A DNA stretch of 64,000 nt from NCBI GenBank assembly GCA_017615475.1, contig JAGAAC010000005.1, positions 1-64,000 on the forward strand. The letters run 5' to 3'. Position numbers and translations under genes: made by a program. Shown here piece after piece: positions 15,984 to 23,690 of the stretch; positions within the stretch are counted from its first letter, which is position 1; each line of letters starts with the position of its first letter. This DNA comes from Clostridia bacterium (GTDB lineage Bacteria; Bacillota; Clostridia; Christensenellales; Aristaeellaceae). A model generated the notes under the pieces. It was not told the origin of the DNA. It was given only the letters and a program-made list of their open reading frames with translations, and ran no database searches.

Positions 15984-17235
15984 CAGAAATACGGATATCC
16001 TGATTGTCGGTGCCGGTCCGGCCGGGCTTGCCGCTGCCATTGCCGCCCGCAAGGAACATATTGAATCTGTTCTTGTGATCGAACGTGAAAAGGAACCCGG
16101 CGGAATCCTGCGGCAGTGCATTCACAACGGATTCGGGCTGCATCGTTTTAAGGAGGAACTGACAGGTCCTGAATATGCGCAGAAGGATATAGAGCAGGTT
16201 TCTGAGCTGGGTATTCCTGTAGAATGCTCCACAACCGTCCTCTCTGTTTCACAGGATAAAACAGTCATCTGTGTTTCGCCTGAAAAAGGATTGCAGCGTA
16301 TTCGTGCCAAAGCTGTAATTCTGGCCATGGGCTGCCGCGAACGTCCACGGGGCGCTCTCTGTACTCCGGGAACGCGATGTGCGGGAATCTATTCAGCCGG
16401 CACGGCACAGCGCTTTGTCAATCTGGAAGGTTTTATGCCCGGGCACCGTGTCGTTATTCTGGGATCCGGGGATATCGGGCTGATTATGGCGCGCCGCATG
16501 ACGCTGCAGGGTGCAAAAGTACTCGCCTGTGTTGAAATTATGCCTTATTCCTCCGGATTAAACCGTAATATCGTACAGTGTCTCCAGGACTATCATATTC
16601 CACTGTATCTCAGTCATACCGTCACTGATATCAGGGGACGTGAACGGCTGGAAGGAATCACGGTATCAGAGGTTGATGAAAAAAGGAGACCCATTCCCGG
16701 CACGGAAATGAATTTCGATTGTGATACGCTTCTCCTTTCCTGCGGTCTGATTCCTGAAAATGAATTGACCCGTGGCGCCGGCATTGACATTTCCGCGGCC
16801 ACATCCGGCGCCGTGGTTGATGATATGCTTCAGACAAGTATACCGGGAGTTTTCGCCTGCGGCAACGTCCTTCACGTGCACGACCTTGTTGACAATGTTT
16901 CAGAAGAAAGTTTTCATGCCGGCCGTGCCGCGGCGGATTATGTGCGGAACGGCTTTACGGGTGCTGAATATATAACTGTCTGTGACGGGGAAGGCGTACG
17001 GGGAACTGTTCCCCAGAGAATACGCATTCCTTCGGATTCCCCTGTCACCCTTTCCTTCCGTCCTTCTGATGTTTACCGCAGCAGTGCTGTTGTGGTTGAT
17101 TGCGGCGGAGTGGAACTGTTCAGGAAAAAGTCCCTGATTTTTACCCCCGGTGAAATGGTCCATATTGAGCTGCGGCCCGGTCTTCTTAAAAACCTTCCTG
17201 CTGACTCCATTACCGTTCGCCTTGAAAGGAACTGA
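15976..17235 (+). CDS. NAD(P)/FAD-dependent oxidoreductase
   Basis: Flavoprotein of 419 residues, class II pyridine-nucleotide-disulphide type. It has an FAD-binding motif ILIVGAGPAGLAAAIAARK near the N-terminus, a second dinucleotide motif VVILGSGDIGLIMARRM near residue 155, and the late GVFACGNVLHVHDLVDNVSEES flavin-binding motif. In Firmicutes this protein regularly lies between a GlpA-like protein and a DUF1667 protein; it may pass electrons from glycerol 3-phosphate to NAD(P) or another acceptor, which is inference. AAGGAGG lies nine bases before its ATG, inside the previous gene. Confidence 0.88.
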   Translation: MIDRNTDILIVGAGPAGLAAAIAARKEHIESVLVIEREKEPGGILRQCIHNGFGLHRFKEELTGPEYAQKDIEQVSELGIPVECSTTVLSVSQDKTVICVSPEKGLQRIRAKAVILAMGCRERPRGALCTPGTRCAGIYSAGTAQRFVNLEGFMPGHRVVILGSGDIGLIMARRMTLQGAKVLACVEIMPYSSGLNRNIVQCLQDYHIPLYLSHTVTDIRGRERLEGITVSEVDEKRRPIPGTEMNFDCDTLLLSCGLIPENELTRGAGIDISAATSGAVVDDMLQTSIPGVFACGNVLHVHDLVDNVSEESFHAGRAAADYVRNGFTGAEYITVCDGEGVRGTVPQRIRIPSDSPVTLSFRPSDVYRSSAVVVDCGGVELFRKKSLIFTPGEMVHIELRPGLLKNLPADSITVRLERN

Positions 17236-17239
17236 TTAC

Positions 17240-17596
17240 ATGGAACAGAACATAACCTGTATCAATTGTCCTGTTGGCTGCCGTATGACAGTTGTCATGT
17301 CTGACAGCGGCGGTTTTCTGTCTGTTTCCGGAAACACCTGCCCCCGCGGTGCTGCTTATGCCCGGCAGGAATGTACTCTTCCGCAGCGTATGGTTACTGC
17401 CGTAATATCTGTATCCGGAAGCAGGATTCCCCTTTCTGTCAAAACATCCAGACCCGTGCCAAAGGATCTGATTCCGGCTGTTATGCGCGAACTGAGCCGG
17501 GTCAGAATCTGTGTGCCCGTTCATTCCGGACAGGTGATTATACCTGATATCCTGCATACAGGATCGGACATCATTGCGACCCGCAGCCTGACATAA
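17240..17596 (+). CDS. DUF1667 cysteine-rich redox protein
   Basis: Small protein (118 residues) of the DUF1667 family. Its N-terminus has C7-x2-C10-P-x2-C14 and C34, the spacing of a [4Fe-4S] site like that at the N-terminus of molybdopterin oxidoreductases, plus C45. The start at 17240 follows AAGGA and fits four bases after the previous stop. By position it replaces GlpC of the E. coli glpABC operon, so it is probably an electron-transfer partner of the two flavoproteins. No membrane segment is visible. Confidence 0.85.
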   Translation: MEQNITCINCPVGCRMTVVMSDSGGFLSVSGNTCPRGAAYARQECTLPQRMVTAVISVSGSRIPLSVKTSRPVPKDLIPAVMRELSRVRICVPVHSGQVIIPDILHTGSDIIATRSLT

Positions 17597-17622
17597 CCCT
17601 TTGTTTTGTTTATGTTGCTGTC

Positions 17623-17651
17623 TTGTGTACGGTAATCTATTCTGATATAAT
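17623..17651 (+). promoter_or_regulatory. Promoter for yajC
   Basis: TTGTGT (17623-17628) and TATAAT (17646-17651) are 17 bases apart, 37 bases before the yajC start at 17689. Confidence 0.65.
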
Positions 17652-17688
17652 ACCTCTATATCTGAGTCCGAAAGGAGTTTTATCTGTC

Positions 17689-18078
17689 ATGGTTGAAAAA
17701 ATCTTTGGTATTGCTTCTGCTTTTGCGGAAGGTCAGGTTGCTGCCGATGCCGCTGCTGAAGGCGCAGCACAGGGAGACATGTTTGCCGCTTTGGCTACCA
17801 CGTTCCTGCCGCTTATCCTGATTTTTGTCGTATTCTGGTTTATGCTGATCCGTCCCCAGCGCAAAAAAGACAAACAGGTCAAGGAAATGCTCAACAACCT
17901 GAAAGCCGGAGACCGTATCTGCACCATCGGCGGTATTTACGGCACCATCACAGGTCTGAAGGATGACACTGTTACGCTGTCCGTGGGAAAAGACAACCTT
18001 TCCATGGTCGTTGCCCGCTGGGCGATCCGCAGCGTGGAGGAAGTATCCATCGAAAACGATGCCCAGGAACTGAACTGA
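17689..18078 (+). CDS. yajC: Preprotein translocase subunit YajC
   Basis: Accessory membrane subunit of the Sec translocase, associating with SecDF. 129 residues with one hydrophobic segment (about 32-51, ALATTFLPLILIFVVFWFML) followed at once by the diagnostic LIRPQRKKDKQVKEMLNNLKAGDRICTIGGIYGTI. The start at 17689 follows AAAGGAG at about nine bases and lies downstream of the promoter. secD and secF are not adjacent. It has its own promoter and terminator, so it is probably monocistronic. Confidence 0.95.
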   Translation: MVEKIFGIASAFAEGQVAADAAAEGAAQGDMFAALATTFLPLILIFVVFWFMLIRPQRKKDKQVKEMLNNLKAGDRICTIGGIYGTITGLKDDTVTLSVGKDNLSMVVARWAIRSVEEVSIENDAQELN

Positions 18079-18095
18079 TTCCCGGTATAAAAACG

Positions 18096-18126
18096 GAATC
18101 CGGCATAACTTGCCGGATTCTTTTTT
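18096..18126. terminator. Terminator between convergent yajC and dnaX
   Basis: A perfect ten-base-pair stem, GAATCCGGCA (18096-18105) with TGCCGGATTC (18111-18120), loop TAACT, is followed by TTTTTT (18121-18126) on the plus strand. On the minus strand the hairpin follows the dnaX stop and is trailed by GTTTTTA, so it probably serves both genes. Confidence 0.85.
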
Positions 18127-19759
18127 ATTTGATTTGATCCACAATATTCACCGGTTCTTTCCCGAAAGTATCGTACAGTGTCTCAAGATAAGCGTCATCA
18201 CTGCTGTCAGCCGCTGAAACAGCTGAATCTTTCTCCAGAGCGGAAAACGTGCATTCCTGTCCGGTTATTTCTGTTAGGCAGTCACAGATAATCTTTTTTC
18301 TTTCAGGATTGTTCAGTACCGCAATGAACTGCTGTTCTCCTTCCTTCCGGTTTGCCTGCCAGCGGAAATGCGAGTCTCTGCTGCTTACAAGGCTGCCCTG
18401 GGAAAGAAAACTCCATGCTGCCATGTCTTTTTGCCGGATCATTGTCATAAACTGTTTCCAGACAGCCGGATCTTCAGGTTGTGAAAGCTTCACGGTCTTT
18501 CTTTCCGGAGCAGCCGCCTTTTTTTCAGCAGCTTCCTTCCGGGGGGCATCCCCGCCGGATTCCGTTTTTCCGTATGCTTTGAAGGATCCGCTTTCAAGTC
18601 TTCTGTTCAGTTCTTCAATCCTGTTTTCCAGTTCAATGATCCGGTCTGACAATGCCTGCTCATCTGTCTCAGCTGTCTTCAGGCAGCATTTGATACTGAT
18701 ATTCTCAAGGGCCATCCGCGGAGAAGAAGTATATCTCATTTCCGTCCCCAGGCCCATATAGAGATCAAGAATCCTGATCAGCCTGGTAAATGTCATCTTC
18801 TCACTGTGCGTTATATATTCCTTCGCTTCCTCTTGCGTGATGTTCAGCACAGCAGAAAGATCATCCGGACTGGTTTTGGCGATCAGCAGACCCCTGATAT
18901 GTCCGCAGATATCCTTGGCAAAAACAGCCGGATCCTTTCCTTCTTTCATCAGCTTGTCAATCATTGTAAATACACTGCCGGCATCCCGTTCCGACAGTGC
19001 GTCACAGAAACGGAAAAGAAAAGATGTATCACTTGTTCCGAGAATGTTTCGTACAAGATTTTCATCTACGTGACTGCTGTAGCCCAGGCACATATCCAGA
19101 AGGCTCAATGCATCACGCATACCGCCTTCCGCCGCCCTGGCAATCAGCATAAGCGCACCGTCTGTTACTTCCGCGCCGCAGCCGTCTGCTGCTTCTTTCA
19201 GCCGTCCGGAAATATCACGAATGGAAATTCTTCCGAAATCAAACCGCTGGCATCGGCTGAGAATAGTTTCCGGCAGTTTCTGCGGTTCTGTGGTCGCCAG
19301 GATAAAAACAATATGAGCCGGCGGTTCCTCGAGGGTTTTCAGAAGAGCATTAAACGCCGATGTCGACAGCATATGCACTTCATCAATAATATATACTTTA
19401 TAATTCCCGTACTGCGGAGGATATTTTACCGTGTCTCTGAGATCTCTCATCTCATCGACTCCGTTATTGCTGGCCGCGTCAATTTCAATCACATCAAGCG
19501 TTTCCTCGTGATCTGTGCGCAGGCAGTTTTCACATACTCCGCAGGGATCTCCGTTGACAGGAGAAAGGCAGTTTATGGCTTTGGCCAGGATTTTTGCCGT
19601 GGATGTTTTTCCGGTACCCCTTGATCCGCAGAAAAGATACGCATGGGCAATTCTCCGGTTGATCACCTGGTTGCGAAGCGTATCCATGATTGCTTTCTGT
19701 CCGACAACGTGGGAGAAATCCTTCGGTCTCCATTCCCTGTAAAGAGCCTGATATGCCAT
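18125..19759 (-). CDS. dnaX: DNA polymerase III subunits gamma/tau
   Basis: Clamp-loader ATPase of the replicase. The 544-residue product begins MAYQALYREWRPKDFSHVVGQ and has Walker A GSRGTGKTSTAKILA, the zinc-binding CxxC...C cluster (CGVCENCLRTDHEE region), Walker B VYIIDEVHM and the SRC motif TILSRCQRFDF. The region after residue about 360 is low in complexity and lysine/alanine-rich before the tau C-terminus. An in-frame A AAA AAG slippery heptamer at codon 414 could give a gamma-like form (see separate entry). The ATG at 19759 is chosen by family alignment; its ribosome binding site is weak (GGGGAA). Last gene of the run starting at the transketolase. Confidence 0.96.
   Translation of the reverse strand: MAYQALYREWRPKDFSHVVGQKAIMDTLRNQVINRRIAHAYLFCGSRGTGKTSTAKILAKAINCLSPVNGDPCGVCENCLRTDHEETLDVIEIDAASNNGVDEMRDLRDTVKYPPQYGNYKVYIIDEVHMLSTSAFNALLKTLEEPPAHIVFILATTEPQKLPETILSRCQRFDFGRISIRDISGRLKEAADGCGAEVTDGALMLIARAAEGGMRDALSLLDMCLGYSSHVDENLVRNILGTSDTSFLFRFCDALSERDAGSVFTMIDKLMKEGKDPAVFAKDICGHIRGLLIAKTSPDDLSAVLNITQEEAKEYITHSEKMTFTRLIRILDLYMGLGTEMRYTSSPRMALENISIKCCLKTAETDEQALSDRIIELENRIEELNRRLESGSFKAYGKTESGGDAPRKEAAEKKAAAPERKTVKLSQPEDPAVWKQFMTMIRQKDMAAWSFLSQGSLVSSRDSHFRWQANRKEGEQQFIAVLNNPERKKIICDCLTEITGQECTFSALEKDSAVSAADSSDDAYLETLYDTFGKEPVNIVDQIK
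18474..18538 (-). promoter_or_regulatory. Candidate programmed -1 frameshift site in dnaX
   Basis: The heptamer A AAA AAG (18524-18518) lies in the correct frame (GAA AAA AAG). An AAGGA element (18538-18534) sits nine bases upstream, like the stimulatory element of E. coli dnaX. A -1 shift would add 14 residues and stop at TGA 18476-18474, giving a product of about 428 residues. A small hairpin, GTGAA-GCT-TTCAC (18493-18481), lies about 24 bases downstream, farther than in E. coli. Confidence 0.5.
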
Positions 19760-19760
19760 G

Positions 19761-20135
19761 TTATTCCCCGCTTTCATCCAGTGACAGATCAATCATGGAG
19801 CGAAACTTCAGCAATGTGGCAGGGCCGATTCCCCTCACAGCTTCCAGATCCTCCGGATAATAATACGGGCCGTTTTTCTGTCGTTCCGCCAGAATCATTT
19901 CTGCAATGGTTTCGCCGACACCGTATAGTTCTGTCAGTTCTTCTTTTCCGGCAGCGTTCACTGAAACAGATCCGCCGCGGTTCTCAGGGATCTTTTCAGG
20001 AATCAGATCCTGTCCGTATACGCTCCGGTATCTTTCGGAATACTCATATGCAGAAGGCAAAGCAGCCGCAGCGCAGGCAGCAAGGCTGATGACTGCCAGC
20101 AGCATCCCCAGATACCTTTTCAGACGATCAGACAT
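19761..20135 (-). CDS. ComEA-like helix-hairpin-helix protein
   Basis: Small membrane-anchored DNA-binding protein, 124 residues. One hydrophobic N-terminal segment (about 7-27, YLGMLLAVISLAACAAAALP) is followed by a linker and a double helix-hairpin-helix domain with the repeating VNAAGKEELTELYGVGETIAEMIL and DLEAVRGIGPATLLKFRSMI, as in ComEA, the competence DNA receptor. The start at 20135 is supported by AGGAAAG and overlaps the cysS stop by eight bases. No comEC follows; the next gene is dnaX. A role in DNA uptake is therefore not certain. Confidence 0.82.
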   Translation of the reverse strand: MSDRLKRYLGMLLAVISLAACAAAALPSAYEYSERYRSVYGQDLIPEKIPENRGGSVSVNAAGKEELTELYGVGETIAEMILAERQKNGPYYYPEDLEAVRGIGPATLLKFRSMIDLSLDESGE

Positions 20136-21534
20136 CTTTCCTGACTTTCTGTCCCTGCTTGGTGTCCTCCAGAATATATCCTGCTTTGATAATGAGGTCG
20201 CGAAGCTCATCGCTCCTGGCCCAGTCCTTGTTCTTCCTGGCTTCAGCTCTTTCCTCCACCAGAGCGCTGATTTCCGGAGGCAGTGATTCTTCCTTTTTGC
20301 TCAGAATACCAAGGACATCGCAGATTGCCTCAAGGCTTTTCAGAGCCGCTTGGGCTGCATCACGGGAAACGCCCTGCACGATGGTGACATTGGCGTCTTT
20401 CACCAGTTCAAAAACCGCTCCAAGGGCATCCGCCGTGTTCATATCATCATCCATGGCGTCATCAAAGCGCTTTTCATACTGTTTCAGGCGTTCAATGAAA
20501 GCGTTCTCCGTTTCATTCATCGGTCTATCTTCGCCGTTGTTAATCTGGAAAAGGATGGAATTCCTTGCTGTATAAAGACGGTTCAGGCTCGCGTTGGCGG
20601 CTTCGATCTGATCCCGGCTGAAATTGATCGGGCTTCTGTAATGCGCGCTGAGCATGAACAGGCGTACCGCTTCCAGGTCATATTCTTTCGCAATGTCCCT
20701 GACAGTAAAGAAGTTGTTCAGGCTCTTGCTCATCTTCTGGTTGTCAACGTTGATGAATCCGTTATGCATCCAGTAATTGACATATTTTTTGCCAGTGGCG
20801 CCTTCGCTCTGGGCAATTTCATTTTCATGATGCGGGAAAAGCAGGTCTTTGCCGCCGCAGTGGATATCAAAAGTATCTCCCAGATACTTCATACTCATCG
20901 CGGAGCATTCTATATGCCAGCCCGGCCTTCCTTTTCCCCAAGGGCTGTCCCATGCCGGTTCTCCCGGTTTCTGGGCTTTCCACAGGGCAAAGTCTTCGGG
21001 TGCTTCCTTGTCGGTTTCGACATTCAGCCGTTCGCTGGCACCGGCCTCCCGGTCATCCAGATTCTGTCCGGAAAGCTTCCCATATCCGGGGAAGGCAGAA
21101 ACACGGTAATAAACATCACCGGAGGGCACAGCATAGGCATGTCCGTTCCGGATCAGTTTTTCGATCAGGCTGATAATTTCGGGAATATGATCCGTTGCTT
21201 TGGGATGAACTGTCGCCGGGCGGATTCCCAGTGCCTGGGCGTCCTTATAGTATTCGGCAATAAAACGGTCAGCCAGCTCCTTTACGGTTATCCCCTCTTC
21301 ATTTGCCCGTCTGATCATTTTGTCATCAATATCGGTAAAATTCTGGACAAACGTGACCTGATAGCCTTCCCTTTCAAGCTGACGTCTGAGTACATCAAAT
21401 GTAATAAAAGGCCTGGCATTTCCGATATGGAAATAATTGTATACAGTCGGGCCGCAGGCATATATTCCGACCTTTCCTTCATGGATAGGCTGGAAGGGTT
21501 CTTTTTTTCTGGTCATACTGTTATAAATCTGCAT
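20128..21534 (-). CDS. cysS: Cysteinyl-tRNA synthetase
   Basis: Class I aminoacyl-tRNA synthetase charging tRNA-Cys. 468 residues, normal length. The HIGH-type motif appears as YFHIGNARPF near residues 34-43 within CGPTVYNYFHIGNA, and the KMSKS motif as KMSKSLNN. The zinc ligands include the Cys of YACGPTVY, the Cys of WHIECSAMS, and the His residues of FPHHENEIAQ. The C-terminus carries the usual KDWARSDELRDLI...GYILEDTKQG end. It follows an unknown membrane protein by six bases and overlaps the comEA-like gene. Confidence 0.98.
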   Translation of the reverse strand: MQIYNSMTRKKEPFQPIHEGKVGIYACGPTVYNYFHIGNARPFITFDVLRRQLEREGYQVTFVQNFTDIDDKMIRRANEEGITVKELADRFIAEYYKDAQALGIRPATVHPKATDHIPEIISLIEKLIRNGHAYAVPSGDVYYRVSAFPGYGKLSGQNLDDREAGASERLNVETDKEAPEDFALWKAQKPGEPAWDSPWGKGRPGWHIECSAMSMKYLGDTFDIHCGGKDLLFPHHENEIAQSEGATGKKYVNYWMHNGFINVDNQKMSKSLNNFFTVRDIAKEYDLEAVRLFMLSAHYRSPINFSRDQIEAANASLNRLYTARNSILFQINNGEDRPMNETENAFIERLKQYEKRFDDAMDDDMNTADALGAVFELVKDANVTIVQGVSRDAAQAALKSLEAICDVLGILSKKEESLPPEISALVEERAEARKNKDWARSDELRDLIIKAGYILEDTKQGQKVRKDV

Positions 21535-21540
21535 GGAATA

Positions 21541-22143
21541 TCATTCTCCTATTCTTTCCTTTTTACGTATTAACAGGCTTCTGACCAGAACCGCCGCCCA
21601 GATCACTATGGCAGCGGCTCCGGCAACGACAGCGATCCCGCCGGTATTGCAGGGGATATAGAACGAACCTGCCGCAGATGCCGGATCATTATCCCGCACA
21701 CTGACCTCATCCGTAATCAATGTGAGTTCGTTTCCGCTTTCATCAAGAATATGGAACTGAAACACAATGTGTTTCACATGTTCCTTTGCCGGCAGTGTAA
21801 TGCTTCCGGAAAACGAAAGGGACTGTGTTTCCTCAGCAGGTATATAAACTGTTCTGTTGCTCTGCTGCCGCATTGGAATCCGTTTCCCGTCAATGACTGT
21901 AAAAAGCGGATTATGCTCTTCCCCGTCATCATAGGACAGATCTGTCGTCATGGCGATAGTCAGTTCCTGACCGGCAAAGGATGAAAGCTGTATATTACCG
22001 GAAAACAGGTTATAGTTTCCGGGATCCCATGACCATTCTTCATCCGTTTCAATCTGAACAGCTGTGTATGCCTCGCCGAATGCCGCACCAAAGCACATAA
22101 GCAGCATACAGACAGCTGTTACAATGAAGATCCGTAATTTCAT
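21541..22143 (-). CDS. Unknown secreted protein with C-terminal membrane anchor
   Basis: Not recognised. The 200-residue form starting MKLRIFIVTAVCMLL has a signal peptide (about 1-24), an extracellular beta-rich part (25-160) with no cysteines in that part apart from one near its end (IPCNTGG), and a C-terminal membrane helix (about 166-190, GIAVVAGAAAIVIWAAVLVRSLLI) followed by the basic tail RKKERIGE. The start at 22143 is preferred over an upstream ATG at 22206 that would add 21 basic residues before the signal peptide and overlap the previous gene. It could be a small surface-exposed domain; no function is proposed. Confidence 0.7.
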   Translation of the reverse strand: MKLRIFIVTAVCMLLMCFGAAFGEAYTAVQIETDEEWSWDPGNYNLFSGNIQLSSFAGQELTIAMTTDLSYDDGEEHNPLFTVIDGKRIPMRQQSNRTVYIPAEETQSLSFSGSITLPAKEHVKHIVFQFHILDESGNELTLITDEVSVRDNDPASAAGSFYIPCNTGGIAVVAGAAAIVIWAAVLVRSLLIRKKERIGE

Positions 22144-22150
22144 GCCGAAG

Positions 22151-22693
22151 TCAATCCTGCCTTTTCTGCGCTTCTTCGTCAGCCGGAAACTTCCGGATAC
22201 ATTCACTCATCTGATCCAGTGTACTGTTTACCTTTTCAGCCATCTTTCCAACAGAAGATGTATTGTCAAACAGTTCGTTGATTTCTGTACAAACAGGGGA
22301 CTGCCCGGACGGAAAAACAGGATTTGCTTCTGTTTCTTCCTCCTCCGCTGCCGTATCTGCCTTCTCATCCTGTGTACGGGACGTTCCTTTTTCCCTGATA
22401 CTGACAGATGCAGCGTATTTTTCAGCCCTCATGTCATTGAGCTGTTCGTCCAGCCTTTTCAATTCCTCAAGCATTCTGATCATGGGCTGCGGAAAAGACT
22501 CGCCTTTCAGCCACAGGGCGTAAGCCTTGTTAGCCAGATCGCCAAGGACCTCCCTCCGACGGTTCTGGATGGTCACTTCATCAACTTTATACCGCGTATT
22601 GTTGGCAATACTGGCAGCTGTATTGCCAACAGCCTTCATGCCTTTCAGCCAGAGTGCCTTGGCCCTGTCGCGGATATCCATCTTATCTGCCAT
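22151..22693 (-). CDS. Unknown soluble protein with duplicated ALWLKG motif
   Basis: Not recognised. 180 residues, mostly helical and charged, no signal peptide or membrane segment. Two related stretches, AKALWLKG (residues 11-18) and AYALWLKG (about 57-64), suggest an internal duplication of an about 45-residue helical unit; a coiled-coil-like region (75-95) and an acidic, disordered linker (100-130) follow, then an amphipathic C-terminal helix. AAGGAGG eight bases before the ATG supports the start. It lies 46 bases after the lipid-kinase-like gene and seven bases before the secreted unknown protein, so the two unknowns may work together at the membrane. Confidence 0.7.
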   Translation of the reverse strand: MADKMDIRDRAKALWLKGMKAVGNTAASIANNTRYKVDEVTIQNRRREVLGDLANKAYALWLKGESFPQPMIRMLEELKRLDEQLNDMRAEKYAASVSIREKGTSRTQDEKADTAAEEEETEANPVFPSGQSPVCTEINELFDNTSSVGKMAEKVNSTLDQMSECIRKFPADEEAQKRQD

Positions 22694-22739
22694 ACCTTCT
22701 TCCTCCTTAGGGGTTTTATCCTGACCACGCTTTATCCTG

Positions 22740-23609
22740 TCAGTGAATCAGGATAAGTGAACCCGGATTGATGCGGAAATCCGCACGGGACATGGAAACA
22801 ATATCTCCGTCTATGTTGATTCGAAGCTCTTTCCCTTCAACAATCACTTCCGATACTTTCCGGTGGCGGGTGATGCGGAACTTTAAATCCCTTGAGAGCA
22901 TCAGGCCGGGCAGGTAAAACGGAATCTGCCATCTGTGTACATCCCTGATCAGCACAAGATCCATCATTCCGTCTCCTATATCAGCCTTTGGACAGATTGG
23001 TATTCCGCCGCCGATATAGCGTCCGTTTGCAACCGAACAAATCAGGAACTGTCCTTCTTCTTTTTCACCGTCAATGGTCAGCTGAAGCCGGACGCTTCTG
23101 TAATGGAAAATAGCTTTGCACAAGCCGAGAAGATAGGGAGTCAGCCCCCGGTACTTCTTTTTCTCAGCTTCAGCATAATCAAGCACAGTCACATCAAATC
23201 CTGTTCCGCATACATTCAGGAAAAAGCTGTCATTGACAATGCCTGTATCAATACTGCTCTGTTTGCCGGAAAGAAGAATATCCAATGCTTTATCCGGATC
23301 ATTCGGAATACTGACGGATTTGATAAAATCATTGCCGGTTCCTGCGGGAATGATTCCCATGGGTTTTCCTGTTCCGGTCAGGCCGGCTGCAACTTCACCG
23401 GCTGTACCGTCTCCGCCGACGGAAACAACCGCAATGACGTCTTTTTCTTTTGACAGTTCAGCCGCGATTTCGGTCCCGTGTCCGGGTTTTTCCGTTCTGT
23501 ATATCCGGTATTCGATGTTTTTTCCCTTCAGAACCGTTTCAAGTTTTTCCATGGCCGTAAGCGCAAAACCCGAACCGGCGGCAGGATTCACAATAAATGC
23601 ATAGAACAT
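22740..23609 (-). CDS. Diacylglycerol kinase family lipid kinase (YegS/DgkB type)
   Basis: Soluble lipid kinase of 289 residues, probably recycling diacylglycerol to phosphatidic acid, though other lipid substrates are possible. It starts MFYAFIVNPAAGSG and has the catalytic GGDGTAGEVAAGL motif near residue 62 and the GTGNDFIKS motif near residue 90. The C-terminal part has the usual GGGIPICPKADIGDGMMDLVLI region. The start at 23609 is chosen by the family N-terminus; the ribosome binding site is weak. It follows a terminator-like hairpin (23643-23682) with no visible promoter between. Confidence 0.9.
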   Translation of the reverse strand: MFYAFIVNPAAGSGFALTAMEKLETVLKGKNIEYRIYRTEKPGHGTEIAAELSKEKDVIAVVSVGGDGTAGEVAAGLTGTGKPMGIIPAGTGNDFIKSVSIPNDPDKALDILLSGKQSSIDTGIVNDSFFLNVCGTGFDVTVLDYAEAEKKKYRGLTPYLLGLCKAIFHYRSVRLQLTIDGEKEEGQFLICSVANGRYIGGGIPICPKADIGDGMMDLVLIRDVHRWQIPFYLPGLMLSRDLKFRITRHRKVSEVIVEGKELRINIDGDIVSMSRADFRINPGSLILIH

Positions 23610-23642
23610 TCCATCACCCGGTTTTCTTCTTTTTTGCAGAAA

Positions 23643-23682
23643 CCCCCTTTCCGCAGTCTGAAAGGACATGCAGGAAAGGGGG
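23643..23682 (-). terminator. Terminator-like hairpin after the transketolase genes
   Basis: A ten-base-pair stem, CCCCCTTTCC (minus strand, 23682-23673) with GGAAAGGGGG (23652-23643), plus a bulged inner GCA/TGC pairing, starts eight bases past the transketolase stop codon. The 3' side is followed by only TTTC, so termination may be partial. Confidence 0.5.
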
Positions 23683-23690
23683 AAACAGCA

